Origin: Luteibacter sp. SG786 | GTDB lineage: Bacteria; Pseudomonadota; Gammaproteobacteria; Xanthomonadales; Rhodanobacteraceae | DNA: 64,000 bases | Direction of reading: 5' to 3' | Assembly (NCBI RefSeq): GCF_011759605.1 | Contig: NZ_JAAOYX010000003.1 | Location: 298,107-362,106 of the forward strand | Shown: one piece after another, positions 1 through 8,012 of the stretch | How the letters are laid out: the number at the start of each line of letters is the position of its first letter | Position numbering within the stretch: position 1 is the stretch's first letter | Translations under genes and position numbers: made by a program | Notes under the pieces: generated by a model | The model's input: only the letters and a program-made list of their open reading frames with translations | What the model was told of the DNA's origin: nothing | Database searches by the model: none

Positions 1-1419
1 CTGTTGGAACTGCCCGCAGAGACTGAGTGGGTCGAGTTCAAAGAGAACTACGCCGACGGCCAGATGATCGGTAAGCGGATTTCAGCCATGGCGAATGCTG
101 CCCGGCTTTGCGACAAGGCGTTTGCGTATCTGGTTTGGGGTATCAGGGACGACGACCACCACCCGGTTGGCACCACCTTCGATCCGTCTTCGACCAAGGA
201 GCAGGGCGAGCCTCTGGAGTTCTGGCTGGCCAAGCGGCTGCGCCCAGACATCGCTGTGAAGTTCGTGCCTCTGACCTTCCGCGGCGTGCGCATTGTGCTT
301 TTGGAAATCCCGGCCGCTGTGGTTAATCCGGTGGAGTTTGACCGGGTGGCCTATATCCGGATCGGCAGTGCCACGCCGAAGTTGTCCGACTACCCGGACC
401 GTCAGCGCGCGCTCTGGGCGAAACTCCAGACATTCGCCTGGGAGGCCAATGTTGCCTTGCCTTTTTTGGAGGCGGATGAGGTCTTGTCGAAGTTGGACTA
501 TGCGGCCTATTTTGAGTTGACGAGTCAGCGCCTGCCGGACAACCGCAAGGGGATTTTTGACCGGCTTGAGGCCGATCGCCTGATCCAGAAGGACGTGGGG
601 GGCAGGTGGGATATCACCAATCTGGGCGCCGTCCTCTTCGCCAAGCAACTGTCCGACTTCCCTGCCTCCATCGCACGCAAGGCGGTCCGTTTCGTGGCCT
701 ATGACGGCACCGGTCGAGCGTCGCCAGTGACTCATCGCCAAGACGTCAAGCGGGGCTATGCGGTGGGCTTCACCGGGTTGGTGGATTACATCGATGGCCT
801 GATGCCTCGGAACGAATACATCGGCAAGGCCTTCCGCGAAGAGCGCCCCCTCTTTCCCTCGATTGCCATCCGCGAACTGATTGCCAATGCCCTGATCCAC
901 CAGGACATGACCATCACCGGCACCGCACCCCTGGTGGAGATGTTCAGCGATCGGATCGAGATTACGAATCCAGGCCAACCGTTGGTCCAGCCCGACCGCT
1001 TCCTGGACTACCCGCCGCGGTCTAGAAATGAGGCTCTGGCCGCCCTCATGCGAAGGATGCGGCTATGTGAGGAACAGGGAAGCGGTATCGACAAGGTCCT
1101 GGTCGCGGTAGAACTCCATCAGTTGCCGGCCCCGGATTTCCGGGTGGCTGGGGAGGCTGTGCGCGCCGTGCTCTTCGCCCCCCGTAAGTTTGCCGACCTG
1201 ACCGCTGAGGAGCGGGTCCGGGCTTGCTACCAGCACGCCGCGCTGAAATACCTGAGTGGCCAGCGAATGAAGAACGCCACGCTTAGCGAGCGGCTGGGCA
1301 TCGACCCCCAAAATGCGGCTCAGACTTCGGGTGTCATCAAGCAGGCCCTGAAGCAAGGACTGATCCGGTCCGCTGACCCTGCCCACCCCAGGGCCGGCTA
1401 TGTCCCATTCTGGGCCTAG
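1..1419 (+). CDS. AlbA_2 / HATPase_c_4 putative DNA-binding ATPase-fold protein, 5' end outside window
   Basis: The reading frame is open from the first base, so the N terminus probably lies outside the window; a TTG at 4 is the first possible internal start but has no ribosome site in view. The N-terminal 130 residues contain an AlbA_2 (Schlafen-like) domain, recognisable by the opening ETEWVEFKEN and the AYLVWGI strand. The second half has a GHKL-type ATPase fold, with an N-box-like RELIANALIHQ near residue 290 and a G-box-like EEQGSGID near residue 357. A winged-helix-like tail follows. Proteins of this family are usually annotated as transcriptional regulators or RecG-related proteins and are common on mobile islands. 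The cellular role is not known. It is the leftmost gene of the element ending near 4,040. Confidence 0.8.
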   Translation: MLELPAETEWVEFKENYADGQMIGKRISAMANAARLCDKAFAYLVWGIRDDDHHPVGTTFDPSSTKEQGEPLEFWLAKRLRPDIAVKFVPLTFRGVRIVLLEIPAAVVNPVEFDRVAYIRIGSATPKLSDYPDRQRALWAKLQTFAWEANVALPFLEADEVLSKLDYAAYFELTSQRLPDNRKGIFDRLEADRLIQKDVGGRWDITNLGAVLFAKQLSDFPASIARKAVRFVAYDGTGRASPVTHRQDVKRGYAVGFTGLVDYIDGLMPRNEYIGKAFREERPLFPSIAIRELIANALIHQDMTITGTAPLVEMFSDRIEITNPGQPLVQPDRFLDYPPRSRNEALAALMRRMRLCEEQGSGIDKVLVAVELHQLPAPDFRVAGEAVRAVLFAPRKFADLTAEERVRACYQHAALKYLSGQRMKNATLSERLGIDPQNAAQTSGVIKQALKQGLIRSADPAHPRAGYVPFWA

Positions 1420-1444
1420 TCTTTGGTGAGTCTCCGTTTGGGAA

Positions 1445-1466
1445 TGTCCAAAAGTTGGACACTTTT
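1445..1466 (+). terminator. Short hairpin followed by a T-run
   Basis: TGTCCAA and TTGGACA form a perfect 7-bp stem around AAG (1445-1461), followed by CTTTTT. It lies 26 bases after the stop of the AlbA_2 gene and fits a weak rho-independent terminator. It is symmetric enough to be a protein-binding site instead. Confidence 0.5.
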
Positions 1467-1486
1467 TGATGGGGTTTTGATTGCTG

Positions 1487-1535
1487 GCCCGGGCCGGAAC
1501 TTTCTCCGCCCGGGCCGGATTAGGTAACCCTAATC
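1487..1535 (+). promoter_or_regulatory. Clustered repeats, candidate operator
   Basis: Two exact copies of GCCCGGGCCGGA lie at 1487-1498 and 1508-1519, offset by 21 bases (two helical turns). They are followed at once by a perfect 7-bp inverted repeat, GATTAGG-TAAC-CCTAATC (1518-1535). The cluster lies in the 334-base gene-free stretch 1420-1753, upstream of the two-gene unit that encodes an XRE-type DNA-binding protein. An autoregulatory operator is a reasonable guess. I see nothing else in this gap except the hairpin at 1445. Confidence 0.4.
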
Positions 1536-1753
1536 AAATCAGATTGTTATCGGTAACGCTGGGCAAATCTGGTCTTGACCAAGTTTTGAGTCCCAGGGCG
1601 TCCACCGCCGTCCGCTGGCATCCGTCGCCGTTCGGACGAGATCCAGAGCAGCGTCGCGGAGATGGGGGTTACGCACGGCTGGACGGTATATGCATTGACA
1701 GTCGCAATATTTCGGTGGTCAAATCCGTATCGACGCAACTTCTTCCTAGGCTA

Positions 1754-2392
1754 ATGTCCTCAGAAACGATCGCGACCCTGATTGCCGACACCCTTCCCCG
1801 GGAACTGATCCTGACGATAGACGAGTTGCTGGAGGCAGGCGCTGCCAGGGCTTATCAGAAGGCGATCGACGCCTCGGACGGGCATTTGCCTCATGTGGTT
1901 GGGACGATGCGGCATTTCTGTATGAATGAAGGGTTCTACGCCGCCCTTGAGGGAAACGGCGGGGCCCCGACGCAGGTTCGAGGGAATCGCCTGGTTGTGG
2001 GGCGGGTCGGGATGATCCAGTTGGCTCGCTTCAACACTCATCAGGGCCCTTGGAACAACGCGCGTCGGAGCAAGCAGCGATTGGTGCTGGCACAGGCCAA
2101 CAAAGCCATTGAGCCGTTGGTGATCCAAGACCTCCTCGATCCCCAACCGTATGTGGAACCGGCCACCATCACGGTTTTCTTCGCTGCGGTCTTTAGCCCG
2201 CACGTCCGAGACGGTGAGCGCCCCATCTCCATCGAGATCGCAGTGCCCGACAAGGAGATGCGGGGCTGGCTCTTCCGAGAGCCTGTCGAACTCTTCGTGC
2301 GTCGGTATACCAAGAAGACGGTCCAGGAAGATAAGGCCCGTCCGACACTCAAGATCAATAAAGAGAACGAAGCCACCCCTCCAGGGTCGTGA
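1754..2392 (+). CDS. Conserved-looking protein of unknown function (212 aa)
   Basis: I do not recognise the family. I chose the ATG at 1754 (MSSETIATLIADTLPRE). The frame stays open upstream to 1481, but residues encoded there are Arg/Gly/Pro-rich and cover the operator-like repeats, so they are unlikely to be protein. The product is a soluble mixed alpha/beta protein with no signal peptide or membrane segment; its C-terminal 20 residues are charged and probably disordered. The stop lies 3 bases before the ATG of the XRE-ImmA gene, so the two are almost certainly co-transcribed. Base composition is lower in GC than the core genome to the right, as expected for the island. Confidence 0.6.
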   Translation: MSSETIATLIADTLPRELILTIDELLEAGAARAYQKAIDASDGHLPHVVGTMRHFCMNEGFYAALEGNGGAPTQVRGNRLVVGRVGMIQLARFNTHQGPWNNARRSKQRLVLAQANKAIEPLVIQDLLDPQPYVEPATITVFFAAVFSPHVRDGERPISIEIAVPDKEMRGWLFREPVELFVRRYTKKTVQEDKARPTLKINKENEATPPGS

Positions 2393-2394
2393 CT

Positions 2395-3603
2395 ATGTCT
2401 AAACGAATCAGTTTCCAGACGGACCGCCTGCTCGAAGTGCTCGCGGTCCGTCGTCTTTCTCAGGTCACGCTGGCCGCCATGGTCGGCGTCTCCCCCTCCA
2501 CCATCAGCAAGTGGCGCTCGGGCGCCCAGGCGCCGGAGCCGGATAAGTTGGATCGCCTGGCCTCCGTGGTCAATGTGGCCCCCGAATGGTTCACTCGGCC
2601 CACGCTGGATCCGACTAGCGCGCCGCTGTTCCGCAGCAATGCCTCAGCGCACCAAGCGGCGCGGGAAATGCTCGGGGCCCGCATGGCTTGGGTTCAAGAC
2701 ATTGCTGCCAGCCTCCAGGACTACGTCGATTTCCCGGCACTGTCCTTCCCAGTTCCTTCGTTCACCGACCCCGACCAGATCACGTCAGCCGATATCGAAG
2801 CGGTCGCCCAGGAATGCCGAGAGATGTGGGGACTGGGCACCGGTCCGGTTCAGGACGTGGTGCTGGCCCTGGAGAATGCTGGCGCGATCGTCATCCGCGA
2901 GGAGACCGGGGTAGGCCAGATCGAGGGGCTATCTGCGTGGAGTTCCGTGCTTGGCCGGCCGCTGGTTCATTTGGCCTCAGACAAGTCGAACGGGTTCCGA
3001 AGCCGGTTTGATGCCGCTCACGAACTGGGCCACCTGGTGCTCCACCGGTCTATTCCCAAGGCCACCGATCGCCTGCGCTACAACGAGATGGAGCGGCAGG
3101 CCCACCGGTTCGCTGGCGCGTTTCTGTTGCCGGCGGAAAGTTTCGCAGCGGAGGTCCGGCTTCCGGTCACCCTGGATAGCCTCCTGCTCCACAAGCAGCG
3201 TTGGGGTGTCTCCGTTGGAGCGATCGTCATGCGGCTGGAAGCCCTCAAGTTGATCTCGGAAGGGGATAAGGTCGCCCTGTTCAAACGTCGGTCGGCCCGT
3301 TGGGGTGTCAAATCCGAGCCAGGTGACGCCGGCTGGGCGCCAGAGCAGCCGCGGCTGCTGCGTCGGACCATCGAACTGCTGCTGGCCGAGGGCGTGATGA
3401 CCACAGAAGGCGTGGCCCGCCATTTCGGCTTGTCCGAGCAGGATGTGGAGATGCTGACCGGGCTACCCGAGAACTACTTGAAAGGCCCAGCGGAGGTGCT
3501 GCAGATGCCGGTCCGCCGGATAGCCCCGGCTTCGATCGAGCCTCCGTCGAGTTCTGGCGTCGTGGTCGCTTTTGATCCACGTCGGCGCCGGGGTGGGGAC
3601 TGA
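2395..3603 (+). CDS. XRE-family HTH / ImmA-IrrE zinc metallopeptidase
   Basis: Residues 10-60 form an XRE-type helix-turn-helix (LSQVTLAAMVGVSPSTISKW). The central part is an ImmA/IrrE peptidase with HELGH at about residue 209 and the downstream MERQAHRFAGAFLLP segment, which supplies the third metal ligand and its flanking helix. ImmA-type proteases cleave the repressor of mobile elements, and here repressor-like and protease parts are in one polypeptide. About 150 further residues of unknown role follow. ATG 2395 is preferred over GTG 2389 because AGGG lies 8 bases upstream of it. The gene is coupled to the unknown gene before it, and the pair probably controls element or stress genes. Confidence 0.85.
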   Translation: MSKRISFQTDRLLEVLAVRRLSQVTLAAMVGVSPSTISKWRSGAQAPEPDKLDRLASVVNVAPEWFTRPTLDPTSAPLFRSNASAHQAAREMLGARMAWVQDIAASLQDYVDFPALSFPVPSFTDPDQITSADIEAVAQECREMWGLGTGPVQDVVLALENAGAIVIREETGVGQIEGLSAWSSVLGRPLVHLASDKSNGFRSRFDAAHELGHLVLHRSIPKATDRLRYNEMERQAHRFAGAFLLPAESFAAEVRLPVTLDSLLLHKQRWGVSVGAIVMRLEALKLISEGDKVALFKRRSARWGVKSEPGDAGWAPEQPRLLRRTIELLLAEGVMTTEGVARHFGLSEQDVEMLTGLPENYLKGPAEVLQMPVRRIAPASIEPPSSSGVVVAFDPRRRRGGD

Positions 3604-3695
3604 CATTCAGGCCGAATAGCCTTTAGTGATGAATCAGACTTGGGCGGGTCTTTGGCGCGGTGCCATGAATCCATGCCCTATGTGGGAGAAGCAGC

Positions 3696-3899
3696 GTGGC
3701 GAAGACACCTCCGAACTCAGGCAAGCCGTGGACGCCTGCCAACGTCAAAGAACTCAAGACCCTGGCCGCCCAGAACACGCCGACCCGGGTTGCTGCCCTG
3801 AAACTGGGACGGACGCCGGCAGCAGTGGCCGGCAAGGCTAGCAGCGAAGGGATTTCGTTGAAGCCAACCAACCAGTCCCCCTACAACCGCCAGAAATAG
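3696..3899 (+). CDS. Small conserved hypothetical protein (67 aa)
   Basis: A GTG start at 3696 is preceded by GGAGAAG at good spacing. The product begins MAKTPPNSGKPWTP and contains LKTLAAQNTPTRVAALKLGRTPAAVAGKA, the shape of a small SANT/Myb-like or HTH DNA-binding fold in which recognition-like helices follow a proline-rich turn. Similar short proteins are widespread in Proteobacteria, but their function is unknown to me. It is a single-gene unit at the end of the island, 93 bases after the XRE-ImmA gene. Confidence 0.75.
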   Translation: MAKTPPNSGKPWTPANVKELKTLAAQNTPTRVAALKLGRTPAAVAGKASSEGISLKPTNQSPYNRQK

Positions 3900-4018
3900 A
3901 TCCACACCTGGAAGTCGACCTGATAGCCTTCGCGAACTTGGACAACTATCGAGGACACGTCCTCCGAGATGTCTAACCGCACCAGGGGCTTCGGTGGTGG
4001 GCTAGGGTGTTACATCGA

Positions 4019-4040
4019 TCGAATCCTAGTCTCCCAGCCA
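4019..4040 (+). other. tRNA-Gln 3'-end fragment, likely att site
   Basis: The 22 bases from 4019 read as the T-loop, T-stem 3' strand, acceptor 3' strand, G discriminator and CCA of a tRNA, ending in CTCCCAGCCA. The end CCCAGCCA matches bacterial tRNA-Gln. No matching 5' half or anticodon arm lies upstream, so this is a displaced fragment rather than a gene. Integrases that use the tRNA 3' end leave exactly such a repeat at the distal end of the element. The orientation implies that the intact tRNA-Gln, and probably the integrase, lie to the left of the window. Confidence 0.7.
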
Positions 4041-4045
4041 AAACC

Positions 4046-4082
4046 ACAAAAGCCTCCGAGAAAATCGGGGCCTTTTGTCTTT
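4046..4082 (+). terminator. Rho-independent terminator after the tRNA-Gln fragment
   Basis: ACAAAAGCCTCCGA (4046-4059) pairs with TCGGGGCCTTTTGT (4065-4078) around a GAAAA loop, with one C-C mismatch and one G-U pair. CTTTT follows. Its position just after the tRNA end suggests it is the original tRNA-Gln terminator, carried with the att repeat. Confidence 0.75.
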
Positions 4083-4095
4083 TCAGGGGCTCAGG

Positions 4096-4127
4096 TTGGA
4101 TCAAAGCTTGGATCAAAGCTTGGATCA
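4096..4127 (+). repeat. 12-bp tandem direct repeat, 2.7 copies
   Basis: TTGGATCAAAGC occurs at 4096-4107 and 4108-4119, followed by a partial TTGGATCA at 4120-4127. It lies just outside the island terminator. This repeat, the att fragment and the terminator are the only features I see in the 384-base gene-free stretch 3900-4283. Confidence 0.75.
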
Positions 4128-4283
4128 ACTTTGGATGATTCATGCGGCTCCCACACCACGTTATTACCGGTCCTCCGGACTCTCCTTCCGGTTCATCGTT
4201 CCGGTCGACCTTCATCCTCTGGTCGGCCCACCGGTCCGTGCCGGGGGTGAGTGGATATTGCGCTCAGGGAGAGGAAACGGCCG

Positions 4284-4838
4284 TCATCGGTCCACGGAAT
4301 CGAGGATGGTGCTGGAGAACAACTCCTTCTCGGCGACGCGTTGCGGGTGCGCTGCAATGGCGAGGCATCCATCCTTCACGGACGCATCCTTGGTGTCGCT
4401 CGCGAAGGTCCTGAGGGATTCCCGAGCGAGGGCCCGGGACTTCATTTGTTTGCTGCGTTCCAACTTGGCGAATTCGTCGCGTTCCAGGCCATCGGCCTGG
4501 AACGCGACGGAAGCCTTGCGATACAGTCTCTCGTGCTCCTTGCGGAACAGGGCGGCGTACTCGCTTATGTCCACCCCCTCGTCGCGGCAGATGGTAGGGT
4601 ATTCTTCGGTGTTGGCGATGTAGAAGCCGGTGAACTTCATGGCGACCATGCGGGCCCTCAAGGCCTGCGATACAAGACTCGTCGGATGTTCGGCCGGCTG
4701 CACGATGGGTGGAACCAGCGCTGTCTCTGCCTGGCGGGTTCGCGCGCGGGACAAATCCAGAACGATCTCGAACAGCGTCACGCATAACAAGATGGCACTG
4801 GCTCCCACCGTGAGCTTCTTATTGTCATCCCACTTCAC
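4284..4838 (-). CDS. Single-pass membrane protein of unknown function (184 aa)
   Basis: The start is a GTG. Residues 9-27 (LTVGASAILLCVTLFEIVL) form one N-terminal transmembrane segment. The remaining 155 residues are helical, charged and probably periplasmic, with two cysteines (in TICRDEG and KDGCLAI) that could form a disulfide. I recognise no domain. It is the first gene to the right of the island boundary, on the opposite strand, with no close partner. The 203 bases between its start and the next gene hold nothing I can name. Confidence 0.65.
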   Translation of the reverse strand: MKWDDNKKLTVGASAILLCVTLFEIVLDLSRARTRQAETALVPPIVQPAEHPTSLVSQALRARMVAMKFTGFYIANTEEYPTICRDEGVDISEYAALFRKEHERLYRKASVAFQADGLERDEFAKLERSKQMKSRALARESLRTFASDTKDASVKDGCLAIAAHPQRVAEKELFSSTILDSVDR

Positions 4839-5041
4839 CGCTACATGTCCCCCGGCCCTGCTGCAAAGCGTTGAATTGTACCGTTTCGCTTACAGGGTAG
4901 ACGATTCTCCCGCGGTCGCGTAGGCCAGATGGTCTAGACAGCGGTGTTATGGGCAGGCGCGGAATGGCGGCGCAATCCGGTGGGGCTCCAACCGTGCCCG
5001 GAGATCCCATGAAAGCGCAAGTCGGCTCCCGGCCCGATCCG

Positions 5042-5959
5042 TCAGGCCCGGGCCAGCGCAGGTTCGACACCCGCCGCGGCCGCGCGAAGGCTTTCCCTGT
5101 AACGACGGCTGCACGGCAGGACGGTACCGTCTGCCATGTGCAGGCGTGCATCGCCCGCATCGAGCGGCTCGATCGACGTGACCTGGCCGATCTGCACCAG
5201 ATAGCTGCGGTGGGCGCGCACGAACACCGCGGGATCGAGCTTGGTCTCCAGTGCCGCCAGCGTGCTGCGCAGCGGATAATCGCGACCCCGCACCCGAAGG
5301 TTCACGTAGTTGCCCGCCGATTGGGCCCACTCGATGTCCGCCGTCGCAACGAGGAAATCGCGGCCGAGCTTGCGGACGAGGAATCGCTCCGGACGCTCCA
5401 CCGACTCGATCGCCGGGCCTTCATCGGGCGCATCGAGGAGGCTCGCTTCACCCCGGGTGCGTCGGCCGAACCACTCGACCATGTGGCAGACGGCGACGAT
5501 GAGGAAGAAAGTCCGTACGTCTTTCAGGTACTCGTAGATCGCCTGCACGACCCACGACCCCGGCTCGTAATGCGAACCCCGCACGCCGTAGAAGAACCAG
5601 CGAAGCAGGTCCATGCCGACGATGTGGACGGCGGACCAGGCCACGCTGCCAAGGACATAGAGCGGCAGGCGCCGGCGCCAGGTGTCGGCATGGAGCGGCC
5701 AGCGATCACAGGCGCGGAGGAGGAACGGTAGCATCAGCAGGGAGATGAAGATGCTGGTGAATTCGTTGGTCGCGATCTGCCACGTGGGGTAGACGAGGCC
5801 GTTGCGCTGCACGTCGATCCGGGTGGTCAGCGTATTGCCGGTGGCCGCGACGACGAAGGTGAACACCCAGAAGGCGATCATCAGGATGCGGCGGCGACGG
5901 TGGGCCCGGTCGAGTTCGCGGCCGGGGGGTATGGGCGAGGGATCCATGCCCGGGATCAT
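5042..5959 (-). CDS. LytTR-family transcriptional regulator with N-terminal membrane domain
   Basis: The N-terminal 200 residues carry four transmembrane segments (IAFWVFTFVVAATGN, TSIFISLLMLPFLL, LYVLGSVAWSAVHIVGM, FFLIVAVCHMVEWF). The C-terminal 100 residues are a LytTR DNA-binding domain, with the typical FLVRKLGRDFLVATADIEWAQ opening, an RSTLAALETKL segment and the FVRAHRSYLVQ core. Such fusions sense a membrane signal and bind DNA directly, without a separate kinase. The start is uncertain: ATG 5959, ATG 5947 and GTG 6028 are all in frame with weak ribosome sites. It is divergent from the acyltransferase gene at 6107, a likely target. Confidence 0.85.
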   Translation of the reverse strand: MIPGMDPSPIPPGRELDRAHRRRRILMIAFWVFTFVVAATGNTLTTRIDVQRNGLVYPTWQIATNEFTSIFISLLMLPFLLRACDRWPLHADTWRRRLPLYVLGSVAWSAVHIVGMDLLRWFFYGVRGSHYEPGSWVVQAIYEYLKDVRTFFLIVAVCHMVEWFGRRTRGEASLLDAPDEGPAIESVERPERFLVRKLGRDFLVATADIEWAQSAGNYVNLRVRGRDYPLRSTLAALETKLDPAVFVRAHRSYLVQIGQVTSIEPLDAGDARLHMADGTVLPCSRRYRESLRAAAAGVEPALARA

Positions 5960-6106
5960 AGCGTCGTCGTGGGTGGCGATCCTCGTGGGTTCATCCCATC
6001 CCGCCCTCCATTCGTCCCCAAAACCCACCCAACCGCCCCCTCGCGCTGGCCCCAGGCCTTGTCCGACGCCGATTCTGGCTCAGGTTCAAAACAAGGACGC
6101 CTCGCC

Positions 6107-7324
6107 ATGATCCGCACCCGCCGCCACGACATCGACGCGCTCCGCGTGTTCGCTTTCGCCCTCCTCATCCTCTATCACACGGCCATGGCCTACGTCAGGG
6201 ACTGGGACTTCCATATCAAAAGTGCCTACACCGCCGACTGGCTGCAGTGGCCGATGATCTTCGTGAACCGCTGGCGGATGTGCTTGCTGTTCCTGATCTC
6301 GGGTGCGGCGATCGCCCTGGCGGCCCCCGAGGGCCGCCTGCTCCGCTTCGCGCGGGAGCGGACCTGGCGGCTGATGCTGCCGCTCATCGTCGGCATGTTC
6401 GTCGTGGTACCTATCCAGCCGTACTGCGAGGGCGTCGCGAGCGGCCACCTCACCCCCGGTTTCCTCCATTTCCTGCTGAGCTACTGGCACGTGCACCCAT
6501 GGCCGAAGGACAGCTTCACCGGTTGGCAGTTCGGGATCACCTGGAACCACCTCTGGTACCTGCCCTACCTGTGGACCTACACCCTTGGCCTCGTCGCGCT
6601 GATGCCGCTCCTGGGCCATGGCCGCGTCCATGCCGCAGTCGCCGCTTTCTGCCGGGCACCGGCCTGGCTGCTGGTCGGGGCGCCGACGGCACTGCTTCTC
6701 TTCTACATCCTGTACCTCGCGCCGATATTCCCTGGTACCAATGCCTACGCCGGTGACTGGTACCAGCATGCGAAGTACGCCTCGATCTTCCTCGGTGGCT
6801 ACCTGCTGGCCCGCGAGGCCGGGTTCTGGTCACGCGTCGCGGCATTGCGCAAGGGCACCCTCGGCATCGCGCTCGCATCGATCGCGCTCTACCTCGGGCT
6901 TCGGCTCACCGGCCAGCTGGTCGCCAGCGACTCGTGGGTGTATCGCGTGCCGGAACCATTCTGGACCGTGCTTTCGCAGGCCGCCCAATCGCTGTACCTC
7001 TGGACCGCGCTGCTGGCGATCCTCGGCTGGGGCAAGGTGATCCTCGACCGTCCGTTCTCGTGGCTGCCGTATTGCACGGAAGCGGTGTACCCCTGGTACA
7101 TGCTGCATCAGAGCCTGATCATTCTGCTGGTGTTCTGGCTGAAGCCGATGGCGCTTGGCCCCTGGCTGGAGCCTGCGCTGGTGCTGGGCGGGACGATCGC
7201 CGGGTGCTACGTACTGCACGAGTTCGTGATCCGGCGCGTCGGGTTTCTCCGGCCGTTGTTCGGGTTGAAAGCGATACGGAAGATCGAGACAGGAGACGAT
7301 GCAGCAAGGGTACCCGCTACCTGA
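6107..7324 (+). CDS. Acyltransferase family 3 (OpgC/OafA-like) membrane protein
   Basis: This 405-residue integral membrane protein has about ten hydrophobic segments. It starts with RRHDIDALRVFAFALLILYHTAMAY, the family signature in which the D-x-L-R and the downstream H of LLILYH are conserved. The family moves acyl groups (acetyl or succinyl) across or at the inner membrane onto glycans, for example osmoregulated periplasmic glucans in OpgC. The substrate cannot be read from sequence. ATG 6107 has an AAGGA-like site upstream. Divergence from the LytTR regulator suggests paired regulation. Its end overlaps the convergent regulator gene at 7317 by 8 bases. Confidence 0.85.
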   Translation: MIRTRRHDIDALRVFAFALLILYHTAMAYVRDWDFHIKSAYTADWLQWPMIFVNRWRMCLLFLISGAAIALAAPEGRLLRFARERTWRLMLPLIVGMFVVVPIQPYCEGVASGHLTPGFLHFLLSYWHVHPWPKDSFTGWQFGITWNHLWYLPYLWTYTLGLVALMPLLGHGRVHAAVAAFCRAPAWLLVGAPTALLLFYILYLAPIFPGTNAYAGDWYQHAKYASIFLGGYLLAREAGFWSRVAALRKGTLGIALASIALYLGLRLTGQLVASDSWVYRVPEPFWTVLSQAAQSLYLWTALLAILGWGKVILDRPFSWLPYCTEAVYPWYMLHQSLIILLVFWLKPMALGPWLEPALVLGGTIAGCYVLHEFVIRRVGFLRPLFGLKAIRKIETGDDAARVPAT

Positions 7325-7883
7325 AAGAGCCGCTGAACGACCTGTAGAGGAATCTCATTGGTTGTCGTCCCCAAGGGCTCCTGGGCTGACGCTCCTGCTG
7401 TGCGCGATGAGAACGTTCGCAATCGGCGCTCATTTCCAGCGCGATCGATGCGTGTCCGGACGCGCCCGTCGCTTGGCGATCGAGCATCGTCGACAGGGCG
7501 GCAGGGAAGGGGCGTTGCTGCAACTTCGGCGGCTCGTCGTGCGAGGTCGCCTCGAGCGCAACAGCGGCCACGAGGCGATAGCCGCGCTTGCGCACGGTGG
7601 CGATGTAGCGAGGCGACTTCGCGTCGTCGCCGAGGGCCTTGCGAAGCATGGCGATCGCCTTGTGAACCGGGTTGTCGCCATAGATGCCGCGCGGCCAGCA
7701 CCGCTCCAGCAGCAGATCTATGCTCACCACGTCATCGGCGTTTTCGACGAGGAGAACCAATACATCGAGAAGTTTTGGCTCGAGAAAGACGCGCTTCTCT
7801 TCGTTCTCGATGAACCCGTGCCGCGGGTAGACGAACCAATGGCCGAGCATGAAAGCGGGGGTGAACATCCTGCGTTGCTCCAT
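7317..7883 (-). CDS. Winged-helix (OmpR/CadC-type) transcriptional regulator without membrane part
   Basis: The first 110 residues are a Trans_reg_C winged-helix domain: VFLEPKLLDVLVLLVENA, then VHKAIAMLRKALGDD and YIATVRKRGYRLVA, the classical alpha-loop, recognition helix and wing. CadC-like proteins normally continue into a membrane helix and a periplasmic sensor. Here only about 75 low-complexity residues follow, so the protein is cytosolic or a truncated CadC relative. The start is taken at ATG 7883 (MEQRRMFTPAF), with GAGGG upstream; ATG 7937 is also possible. It is divergent from the response regulator at 8013. Confidence 0.7.
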   Translation of the reverse strand: MEQRRMFTPAFMLGHWFVYPRHGFIENEEKRVFLEPKLLDVLVLLVENADDVVSIDLLLERCWPRGIYGDNPVHKAIAMLRKALGDDAKSPRYIATVRKRGYRLVAAVALEATSHDEPPKLQQRPFPAALSTMLDRQATGASGHASIALEMSADCERSHRAQQERQPRSPWGRQPMRFLYRSFSGSFR

Positions 7884-8012
7884 CGCGACGCCACCCTCGA
7901 CAGTGGCGCCATTCTCCTGGCTTCTCAAAAAAAACATGGACCGTAAGGTTTCCGAAAGGACAATCGCACGTCTTCTCGACGAGGCTTGGCTCCCTCACAA
8001 GGGAGTGCCTAT

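Noticed and set aside
1481-1753. 91-residue N-terminal extension of the unknown island protein
   Set aside because: The translated segment is Arg/Gly/Pro-rich and covers the operator-like repeats; the ATG at 1754 gives a normal protein start.
4019-4040. Intact tRNA gene
   Set aside because: Only the 3' end is present; there is no anticodon arm or 5' acceptor strand upstream.
4096-4127. CRISPR or plasmid-type iterons
   Set aside because: The repeats are contiguous 12-mers with no spacers and there are fewer than three copies; there is no replication or cas gene nearby.
3969-4250. Frame with SKLGSKLGSTL repeats
   Set aside because: It only translates the 12-bp tandem repeat and the terminator; it has no ribosome site and no further coherent sequence.
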